Shown here: one piece after another, positions 1-5,374 of the stretch
Numbering within the stretch: position 1 is the stretch's first letter
Layout of the letters: each line of letters starts with the position of its first letter
Assembly (NCBI GenBank): GCA_958417695.1
Contig: CATZDQ010000120.1
Coordinates: 1-5,374, forward strand
Direction: 5' to 3'
DNA: 5,374 nucleotides
DNA from: an uncultured Clostridiaceae bacterium
GTDB lineage: Bacteria > Bacillota > Clostridia > TANB77 > CAG-508
Program-made: the position numbers and the translations under genes
Notes under the pieces: model-generated
What the model saw: only the letters and a program-made list of their open reading frames with translations
Databases searched by the model: none
What the model was told of the DNA's origin: nothing

Positions 1-117
1 GGTGACGAAGAAAAAATCCGTGTTGGTAAAAAATTAATCAAAGGTAGTCTTTTTTCTTATGCTTTTATTTTAGCCATTAATCTAATTTTATCAGCAATTA
101 AGTCTCTTATTGGATAA
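1..117 (+). CDS. VirB2/TrbC-pilin-like small membrane protein, C-terminal fragment
   Basis: The reading frame is open from the first base to a TAA at 115-117, giving the last 38 residues of a protein whose start lies outside the window. The fragment begins with a charged stretch (GDEEKIRVGKKLIKG) followed by one hydrophobic helix at about residues 16-37 that ends the protein. A short charged cytoplasmic loop followed by a second membrane helix at the extreme C-terminus is the layout of VirB2/TrbC-type pilins and of the small membrane proteins at the head of Gram-positive type IV secretion clusters. The call rests mainly on this layout and on the VirB6-like and PrgI-like genes that follow; the visible sequence is too short to assign a family by itself. 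The next gene starts 28 bases downstream with its own ribosome binding site, so the two are probably co-transcribed. It could be any other small membrane protein ending in a helix. Confidence 0.55.
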   Translation, partial: GDEEKIRVGKKLIKGSLFSYAFILAINLILSAIKSLIG

Positions 118-131
118 ACCCTCGATTTTTT

Positions 132-140
132 GAAAGGAGA
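132..140 (+). promoter_or_regulatory. Ribosome binding site that fixes a TTG start
   Basis: GAAAGGAGA is a near-perfect Shine-Dalgarno sequence. Six bases separate its GGAG core from the TTG at 146-148. The first in-frame ATG (codon 11, at 176) has no comparable site upstream, so the TTG is the likely start of the VirB6-like gene. Confidence 0.8.
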
Positions 141-145
141 TATTC

Positions 146-1027
146 TTGGAAAATACACAAAATCAAATCACAGAAATGATTCTTCAAACTATTAATACTT
201 TATTTAGTACTCTATTTTCTTCTATTGATAATCAAATCTACTCTATTTTAGATAAATTAACCTTTATCTCTCCTGATGTACTACATGACGCTTATTTTTC
301 ACAAATCTTAGGCAATCAGACTATGCAGAATTTAATTTTAATTGCCAATAGCCTTTTACTTGCCATCTTTTTATATTATGCCATACGTTTATTATTTTCA
401 CATTTTTCTTATATAGAAATAGAGCGTCCATATCAATTTATTTTTAAGCTACTATTTTTTGCTTTATGTATAAATGGTTCTTATTTTATTTGTGAACAAA
501 TATTATCCATTAATCATTTATTGTCTTCTGCCATTACGGATGTTGGAAAAATATTATTTCAAAAAGAAATTTCTTTTAACCAATTTATTTTAACCTTAAA
601 TTCCATTATTAGCATAGAAAAAGATACTTTTAATATTTTTTCTATTGATGGCCTAATCAAAGGATTTATTTCTATTGGATTATTTAATTTAGTTTTTTCT
701 TTTTCTCTACGTTATATTATGGTTAAAGTCTTTACCTTTTTATCTCCCTTTGCTTTTTTAACTTTAATTAATCATTCCACTTCCTGGCTTTTTAAAACTT
801 GGATAAGAAGTTTCCTTAGTTTATTATTATTACAGTCTTTTATCTCCATTATTCTATTAGTGATTTTTTCTGTTTCTTACCAAACCCAAGATTTATTTTC
901 TAAGTTTATTCTAATTGGTGGTATTTATGCTTTATCTAAATCTAACCAATATATGAGAGATTTACTAGGCGGTATTTCAACAGATATTTCACAAAATTTT
1001 ACTAATCTACGTACTTTTTTTAAATAA
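146..1027 (+). CDS. VirB6/TrbL-like polytopic membrane protein of a type IV secretion system
   Basis: This 293-residue protein starts at a TTG supported by a strong Shine-Dalgarno site. It has an amphipathic N-terminal region (about 1-58) and then hydrophobic segments at roughly 62-84, 97-118, 172-190, 193-209, 221-243 and 252-266. The C-terminal end is polar and contains RDLLGG and a serine/asparagine-rich tail. The central block (a basic-ended helix, then TFLSPFAF, then a SWLFKTWIRSF turn leading into a long helix with a glutamine) resembles the conserved core of VirB6/TrbL channel proteins in Gram-positive conjugative elements. In those systems the protein forms part of the inner-membrane translocation channel. 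No enzymatic motif or cleavable signal peptide is evident. The neighbours, a pilin-like fragment before it and a PrgI-like gene 20 bases after it, are the usual companions in this order. The family call is inferred from topology, length and context; a different multi-pass membrane protein cannot be excluded. Confidence 0.6.
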   Translation: MENTQNQITEMILQTINTLFSTLFSSIDNQIYSILDKLTFISPDVLHDAYFSQILGNQTMQNLILIANSLLLAIFLYYAIRLLFSHFSYIEIERPYQFIFKLLFFALCINGSYFICEQILSINHLLSSAITDVGKILFQKEISFNQFILTLNSIISIEKDTFNIFSIDGLIKGFISIGLFNLVFSFSLRYIMVKVFTFLSPFAFLTLINHSTSWLFKTWIRSFLSLLLLQSFISIILLVIFSVSYQTQDLFSKFILIGGIYALSKSNQYMRDLLGGISTDISQNFTNLRTFFK

Positions 1028-1034
1028 TTTTTTT

Positions 1035-1042
1035 GAAAGGAG
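1035..1042 (+). promoter_or_regulatory. Ribosome binding site that sets the PrgI-like start
   Basis: GAAAGGAG ends five bases before the ATG at 1048. An in-frame TTG at 1033 overlaps this site and would translate the Shine-Dalgarno sequence itself, so the ATG is the correct start. Confidence 0.8.
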
Positions 1043-1047
1043 AATTT

Positions 1048-1329
1048 ATGAAATTTATTTTTCCACAAAACTATCAGTTCTCTAGTAAGCTATTTGGTAT
1101 TATGGACTATTCCACGGCTATTTTTAATCTTATTTGTTGGATTATTTTCTTTGCACTAGGGCACTTGTTGTTTCAAAGTCTAACTTGGAAAATTACTTTT
1201 TTTATTATTTTTTGTTTTCCAATTTTTTTAATTAGTATCCTTGGTTTTCATCATGAAAATGTACTATATGTTTTTCATTATCTTTTTCTTTACTATAAAA
1301 AGCAAAAAGTCTATCTCTATCAAAAATAA
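1048..1329 (+). CDS. PrgI-like small membrane protein of a type IV secretion system
   Basis: This is a 93-residue protein. A short polar N-terminus with FPQNYQ leads into two membrane helices at about residues 22-45 and 48-66, separated by a very short turn. A basic, tyrosine-rich C-terminal tail (about 69-93) ends in KKQKVYLYQK. The early proline, paired helices and tail with spaced aromatics and a final basic/tyrosine segment fit the PrgI family. PrgI proteins are small VirB3-like components encoded beside VirB6-like genes in Gram-positive conjugation clusters, and they usually sit directly before the VirB4 ATPase. Here no VirB4 follows; a promoter and a replication operon come next. The gene lies 20 bases after the VirB6-like gene and is very likely in the same transcript. 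Its length is at the short end for the family as I remember it. The role is inferred, not proven by any motif. Confidence 0.6.
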   Translation: MKFIFPQNYQFSSKLFGIMDYSTAIFNLICWIIFFALGHLLFQSLTWKITFFIIFCFPIFLISILGFHHENVLYVFHYLFLYYKKQKVYLYQK

Positions 1330-1382
1330 CTACTTTTATATCCTTTTCTCTATATTCTTCTTGTTTATTTTCATTTTCTTAG

Positions 1383-1411
1383 TTGTAAAAGAAGTAGAAA
1401 AATGCTATAAT
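1383..1411 (+). promoter_or_regulatory. Predicted sigma-A-type promoter of the dnaD-dnaC operon
   Basis: A -35 element TTGTAA (1383-1388) is followed by a 17-base spacer and a perfect -10 TATAAT (1406-1411). The TG at 1403-1404, one base before the -10, forms an extended -10. Transcription would begin near 1418, leaving a leader of about 33 bases before the ATG at 1451. The placement fits a separate transcription unit for the two replication genes. Confidence 0.75.
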
Positions 1412-1450
1412 TTGTTGTAGTTTAAATTTTCCATTGGAAGGAGCATACTT

Positions 1451-2419
1451 ATGAAATTAGAACAAAATGACTTACCACTACTTTTTTCAAATACTGAATT
1501 ACCAGACATCTTTTTTACAGAATATTTGTCACAAACCAATGGTGATTTTATTAAAGTGTATTTATATATGATTTTCCTATCTAAATATGGAAAAGATATA
1601 AAATTAAATGATTTATCAAAAAAATTAGAACTACCTTTGAAAACTATTCAAGATGCTATTAAATATTGGGAGGATAGCGGTGTGATTACCAAAAAGAATA
1701 TGGGCTATATTCTAAATAATTTACAAGAATTAGAACTTCACAAATTATATAAACCCCGTGTCTCTCTTTCCGCTGATACCTTACAACAAACCGCACAAAA
1801 CCAATATCGAGCTAAGGCTATTGAGAATATTAATAATGAATTTTTCCAAGGTATCATGTCTCCTTCTTGGTATAGTGATATTGATTTATGGTTCAAAAAA
1901 TATGCCTTTGATGAAGAAGTTATGATTGCATTATTTCGTTATTGTTTTAATCGCTCTGCCTTACATAGGAATTATATTCAAACCGTTGCGGATGCTTGGA
2001 ATAAGAATCATATTCAGACTTTCAATGATTTAGATAAATATTATGAAAAACAAGAAAAATTAAACACTATCTATAAATCTATTGCAAAAAAATTAGGATA
2101 TACTAGACAATTAACACAATACGAACAAGCTTATGTAGAAAAATGGGTTATGGATTATGGTTATTCTTTAGATATCATAGAAATTGCTTTAAAACGTACT
2201 ACTTCTAAAGCTAATCCTAATTTTGATTACTTAGATAAATTATTGTCTGACTGGAACGAAAGAGGCTTTAAAACAGTTACTGAAATTCAAAACTTTTTAT
2301 CAGAATTAAAACAAAAGAAAAAAGATGTAAAAGAATTAGAAAAAAAGAGCGGATATGCTAATTATGAGCAACGAAAATATGATAATCTAAATAGTTTATA
2401 TGCAAATTTAAATTTATAA
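1451..2419 (+). CDS. DnaD-like replication initiation / helicase-loading protein with two DnaD C-terminal domains
   Basis: This 322-residue protein starts at an ATG preceded by GGAAGGAG (1436-1443), seven bases upstream. Residues about 1-95 look like the N-terminal winged-helix (DDBH1) domain. Two copies of the DnaD C-terminal (DDBH2) domain follow at about 127-200 and 207-286. Each carries the family's Y-x3-I-x3-W signature in variant form: Y175/V179/W183 with the downstream HIQTFNDL, and Y260/L264/W268 with GFKTVTEI. After a lysine-rich linker there is a QRKYD motif (307-311), like the QR-x-YD found near the end of many clostridial members. DnaD proteins bind DNA and help bring the replicative helicase to origins or stalled forks. 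Bacillus DnaD has one DDBH2 domain, so the tandem copy points to the clostridial type. The helicase loader gene begins 12 bases downstream, which supports a joint role. Family call is firm; exact biochemical role is inferred. Confidence 0.88.
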   Translation: MKLEQNDLPLLFSNTELPDIFFTEYLSQTNGDFIKVYLYMIFLSKYGKDIKLNDLSKKLELPLKTIQDAIKYWEDSGVITKKNMGYILNNLQELELHKLYKPRVSLSADTLQQTAQNQYRAKAIENINNEFFQGIMSPSWYSDIDLWFKKYAFDEEVMIALFRYCFNRSALHRNYIQTVADAWNKNHIQTFNDLDKYYEKQEKLNTIYKSIAKKLGYTRQLTQYEQAYVEKWVMDYGYSLDIIEIALKRTTSKANPNFDYLDKLLSDWNERGFKTVTEIQNFLSELKQKKKDVKELEKKSGYANYEQRKYDNLNSLYANLNL

Positions 2420-2431
2420 TAAGGAGATTTC

Positions 2432-3433
2432 ATGAATCATTCCAACTTAAAAAATCTATTATCTGAATATGAAAAAAAACGTTTACATGCTATTTATGAA
2501 GCAGAACATAGAAAGAATTTATTATATGCGCAAGAACCTAGATTACAAGAAATTGATACTCTTTTAAGTAAAGAGGCTATTCAAATTTCTAAAGAAATGC
2601 TTCATAACCCAGATAAAAAATTAATAGAACAATTACAAATAGATATTGAAAGATTAAAAAAAGAAAAATTATCTATTTTAAAAAAATTGGGTAAAGAAGA
2701 GTCTTATTTAAAACCAACTTATGAATGTTCCCATTGTAAAGATACTGGTTATATCATGCAAGATTCACGTAGTATTATGTGTAACTGTCTTAAACAAAAA
2801 TTGTTTGATATAGAATATAATAAAAGTAATATTTATAATTTACAGAAAGAAAATTTTAACACTTTTTTATCCACAGTTTATGCAGAAGAAGTGGATGAAA
2901 ATAAATATCATTCGAAACTTTCGCCTAGAGAAAATATAGAATGTATAAAAAAGATTTGTCTTTCCTTTATTCATAATTTTGATAAACCTGATGAGAAAAA
3001 CTTATTATTTACCGGAAATACTGGTTTAGGAAAAACTTTCTTATCTAATTGTATTGCAAACGAAATTTTAAAACAAGGAAAAACGGTTCTTTATCAAACA
3101 GCTCCTGTTATGTTAGACACGATTATGGATTACCGTTTTGGTAAGGAAACTTCGTCAAAAGATACTTATGATAATTTATTAAGTGTAGACTTACTAATTA
3201 TTGACGATTTAGGTACCGAATATATGAATAATATGAAGTTCTCTGAATTATTTAATATTATTAATACGCGTCTTTTAAATGCTAACCAGAAAGTAACCAA
3301 AACAATTATCTCTACTAACTTAAGCTTACAAAATTTATTTTCTTGCTATGATGAAAGAATTGTTTCTCGCATTGTTGGAAATTATCATATTTGTTATTTT
3401 TTCGGCGATGATATACGTTTTAAAAAAAGATAA
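2432..3433 (+). CDS. dnaC: DnaC/DnaI-type AAA+ replicative helicase loader
   Basis: This 333-residue protein starts at an ATG five bases after AAGGAG (2421-2426). The N-terminal part (about 1-90) is charged and helical, probably coiled-coil at 35-90, and should contact the helicase. A zinc-binding cluster follows with C99, C102, C117 and C119 (CSHC...CNC), as in Bacillus DnaI. The AAA+ domain contains Walker A GNTGLGKT (195-202), Walker B LLIIDD (254-259) followed by LGTE, sensor I around STN (294-296), an arginine-finger box YDERIVSRI (306-314) and a sensor II arginine in GDDIR (R329). All key ATPase residues are present and the length is normal for the chromosomal clostridial loader, longer than IstB-type transposon ATPases. 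It follows the DnaD-like gene by 12 bases and is clearly in one operon with it. The symbol follows common Clostridia annotation; functionally it corresponds to Bacillus dnaI, not to the Bacillus helicase called DnaC. Transcription should stop at the hairpin just after the stop codon. Confidence 0.9.
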   Translation: MNHSNLKNLLSEYEKKRLHAIYEAEHRKNLLYAQEPRLQEIDTLLSKEAIQISKEMLHNPDKKLIEQLQIDIERLKKEKLSILKKLGKEESYLKPTYECSHCKDTGYIMQDSRSIMCNCLKQKLFDIEYNKSNIYNLQKENFNTFLSTVYAEEVDENKYHSKLSPRENIECIKKICLSFIHNFDKPDEKNLLFTGNTGLGKTFLSNCIANEILKQGKTVLYQTAPVMLDTIMDYRFGKETSSKDTYDNLLSVDLLIIDDLGTEYMNNMKFSELFNIINTRLLNANQKVTKTIISTNLSLQNLFSCYDERIVSRIVGNYHICYFFGDDIRFKKR

Positions 3434-3451
3434 TTTTTATAGATTTACAGA

Positions 3452-3490
3452 AAAAAATAAAGAAAAGATATCCTCTTTTCTTTATTTTTT
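3452..3490. terminator. Bidirectional intrinsic terminator between dnaC and gyrA
   Basis: The arms 3452-3468 and 3474-3490 form a perfect 17-bp stem around a five-base loop TATCC (3469-3473). Only two pairs are G-C (3467/3475 and 3462/3480). On the + strand the stem ends in six T and continues into further T-rich sequence (to 3498). On the - strand the last arm ends in a run of seven T (3457-3451). It occupies most of the 63 bases between the two convergent stop codons, so it can end both transcripts. Confidence 0.85.
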
Positions 3491-3496
3491 ATATTT

Positions 3497-5374
3497 TTAT
3501 TCTTCTTCCTCAGTTGGTTCAATTAATTCCATACTAACTACTTTTCCACCATCATTTGTTCTCATTAAAGTAACACCTTGTGTCGATCTACCTAATATAC
3601 TAACATCCTTTACTTTTAATCTAATAATAGTTCCTTTATCTGTTATTAACATGATATCTTCGGTTCCTGTAGCAATGCGAATACCGACTATATTACCGGT
3701 TTTTGGTGTTATCTTATAAGTAATGACACCTCTTCCTCCTCTGTTTTGTACCCTGTATTCCTCTAATTCTGTCCTTTTTCCAAATCCATTTTCAGTAATA
3801 GCAAGTAAGGTAGCATTATTTCCAGTAATAATCGATTCCATACCGATAACTTGATCATCTTCATCTAAACGAATTCCTATAACGCCTTGGGCAGATCTAC
3901 CTACAGGACGAACATCTTTCTCATCAAAAGTAATACTCATTCCTTTTTTAGTAACTAATACTACATTATCTTCTCCGTCCGTAAGTCTTACATCGATTAA
4001 TTCATCGTCTTCCTTTAAAGTAATAGCCAACAAGCCTGTTTTTCTAGATGTACTATATTCTGATAATGCGGTTTTCTTAATAAGACCATTTTTCGTACCC
4101 ATTAACAAATATTTACCTTCTGCAAAGTTATTAATTGGTATCACTGCTGATATTTTTTCTCCATTATCTAATTGTAATAAATTAACGATAGCTGTTCCTC
4201 TAGCAGTTCTTCCTGCTTCTGGAATTTCATATCCTTTTAATCTATATAATTTTCCTAAATTGCTAAAGAATAAAATTGTATCATGCGTAGATGCTGTAAA
4301 GATTTGTTTTACAAAATCTTCTTCTCTAGTAGCAATACCTGTTATACCCTTTCCACCCCTTCTTTGACTCTTATAAGTATCTACAGGCATTCTCTTAATA
4401 TATCCAAAATGTGTCAAAGCAACTACAGTTTGCTCTTCTTTAATTAAGTCTTCTACATCAAATTCTCCTTCAGCTGCTGCTATTTTTGTTTTTCTCTCAT
4501 CACCGAATTTTTCTTTTATTTCTAATAATTCTTCTTTAATAATGTCATATACCAATCTATCACTGTTTAAAATATCTCTTAAGTGTGCAATTAAAGCCAT
4601 TAATTGATTATATTCTTCGTCTATTTTTTCTCTTTGTAATCCAGATAATGTTTTTAATCTCATATCTAGAATAGCTTGTGCTTGTATGTCTGATAATTTA
4701 AATCTTTCCATCAATCTTTCTTTCGCATCATCATAGGCACTACGAATAATATTAATTACTTCATCAATATTGTCTAATGCTATTTTTAATCCTTCTAAGA
4801 TATGTGCTCTTGCTAGGGCTTTATCTAATTCGAATTGTGTTCTACGTAATATAACATTTTTTCTATGTTCAATATAATAATCTAAACATTGTCTTAATGT
4901 TAAAATTTTAGGTTCTCCATTTACTAAAGCAAGCATAATAATACCAAATGTATCTTGCATTTGTGTGAATTTATATAATTGATTTAGAACAACTTTTGCA
5001 TTAGCATCTCTTTTTAATTCAATTACAACCCTAACTTTTTCTTTTCTATCAGACTCATCTCTTATTTCTGAGATTCCTTCTATTCTCTTCTCTCTTACTA
5101 GGGATGCAATATTTTCAATTAATTTTGCTTTATTTACTTGATATGGCAAAGAACTAACGATAATTCTTTGTTTATTACCGCTCATTTCTTCTATTTCTGC
5201 TTCTGCTCTTACAGTGATTTTACCTCTACCCGTAGTATATGCTTGTTTAATACCTTCTCTGCCTAAAATAACACCTTCTGTTGGAAAATCTGGCCCCTTA
5301 ATAACCGCCATTAAATCTTCATCTGTTACTTCATCTTCATCTATAATTTTAATAATACCATTGATTACCTCTGT
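3497..5374 (-). CDS. gyrA: DNA gyrase subunit A, 5' end outside the window
   Basis: The frame is open on the - strand from the window edge to a TAA at 3497-3499, giving 625 C-terminal residues. The first visible residues (TEVINGIIKIIDEDE, then GPDFPT) match the region about 200 residues into GyrA, so the winged-helix part with the catalytic tyrosine and the quinolone-resistance region is missing. The methionine at 5309-5311 is internal, not a start. Visible parts are the tower and coiled-coil domains (including GRGKITVRAEAEIEE, LPYQVNKAKLIE, QAQAILDMRL and GLQREKI) and the GyrA box QRRGGKG at 4346-4366. The C-terminal beta-pinwheel of degenerate blades follows, with recurring GR-T/S-A-x-G-type motifs. 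A complete GyrA box means this is gyrase and not topoisomerase IV ParC. GyrA cleaves and rejoins DNA in the A2B2 enzyme that introduces negative supercoils. The protein ends in a short acidic tail, EPTEEEE. The gene converges on dnaC and shares its terminator. Confidence 0.98.
   Translation of the reverse strand, partial: TEVINGIIKIIDEDEVTDEDLMAVIKGPDFPTEGVILGREGIKQAYTTGRGKITVRAEAEIEEMSGNKQRIIVSSLPYQVNKAKLIENIASLVREKRIEGISEIRDESDRKEKVRVVIELKRDANAKVVLNQLYKFTQMQDTFGIIMLALVNGEPKILTLRQCLDYYIEHRKNVILRRTQFELDKALARAHILEGLKIALDNIDEVINIIRSAYDDAKERLMERFKLSDIQAQAILDMRLKTLSGLQREKIDEEYNQLMALIAHLRDILNSDRLVYDIIKEELLEIKEKFGDERKTKIAAAEGEFDVEDLIKEEQTVVALTHFGYIKRMPVDTYKSQRRGGKGITGIATREEDFVKQIFTASTHDTILFFSNLGKLYRLKGYEIPEAGRTARGTAIVNLLQLDNGEKISAVIPINNFAEGKYLLMGTKNGLIKKTALSEYSTSRKTGLLAITLKEDDELIDVRLTDGEDNVVLVTKKGMSITFDEKDVRPVGRSAQGVIGIRLDEDDQVIGMESIITGNNATLLAITENGFGKRTELEEYRVQNRGGRGVITYKITPKTGNIVGIRIATGTEDIMLITDKGTIIRLKVKDVSILGRSTQGVTLMRTNDGGKVVSMELIEPTEEEE

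Noticed and set aside
1033..1047. TTG start for the PrgI-like gene giving five extra residues
   Set aside because: This TTG lies inside the Shine-Dalgarno region; the ATG at 1048 is correctly spaced from it.
1304..1337. Possible hairpin AAAAGT...ACTTTT after the PrgI-like gene
   Set aside because: The stem is only about six A-T-rich pairs with a large loop and overlaps the coding end. It is not a convincing terminator.
2432..3433. IstB-type transposition ATPase as an alternative to the helicase loader
   Set aside because: The protein has the zinc-binding N-terminal region of DnaI-type loaders, is longer than IstB, and is paired with a DnaD-like gene. No transposase is next to it.
3500..3508. 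GAA triplet run at the gyrA 3' end as a microsatellite
   Set aside because: It is only three repeats encoding the acidic tail typical of Firmicute GyrA.
3348..3719. Open frame of 123 codons on the + strand overlapping the end of dnaC and the end of gyrA
   Set aside because: It overlaps dnaC in another frame, crosses the terminator and then runs antisense to the conserved gyrA C-terminus. It has no ribosome binding site and no family resemblance.
5309..5311. ATG as the start of gyrA
   Set aside because: The frame continues upstream to the window edge with recognisable GyrA sequence (TEVINGI...), so this methionine is internal.

Overview
The window is very AT-rich DNA that looks like a low-GC Firmicute, most probably a member of the Clostridia. 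The evidence is strong AAGGAG-type ribosome binding sites, a sigma-A-type promoter, a DnaD-like protein with two DnaD C-terminal domains followed directly by a zinc-finger DnaC/DnaI-type helicase loader, and a GyrA that aligns well with Firmicute GyrA. The genus cannot be named from this sequence alone.

Layout. Bases 1-1329 (+ strand) hold three closely packed genes for small or hydrophobic membrane proteins. They are the C-terminal end of a VirB2/TrbC-pilin-like protein, a polytopic VirB6/TrbL-like protein with a TTG start, and a small two-helix PrgI-like protein. Together they resemble the membrane-channel part of a Gram-positive type IV secretion (conjugation) cluster. The VirB4 ATPase that often follows the PrgI gene is not there. 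After a 121-bp T-rich gap carrying a good promoter (TTGTAA - 17 bp - TATAAT with an extended -10), bases 1451-3433 (+) encode a two-gene replication operon: a DnaD-domain protein and an AAA+ helicase loader. A long perfect AT-rich hairpin at 3452-3490 then serves as a shared, bidirectional terminator. Bases 3497-5374 (- strand) carry the C-terminal three quarters of gyrA, whose 5' end lies outside the window.

How the genes work together. The DnaD-like protein and the loader probably cooperate to load the replicative helicase at origins or restart sites. Gyrase removes the positive supercoils ahead of the fork. These are core chromosomal functions. The upstream membrane trio looks functionally separate. 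It is either the end of an integrated conjugative element or a resident T4SS-like locus lying directly against the replication operon. That junction is the main point of interest. I saw no CRISPR array, tRNA, rRNA, insertion sequence or att-like repeat.
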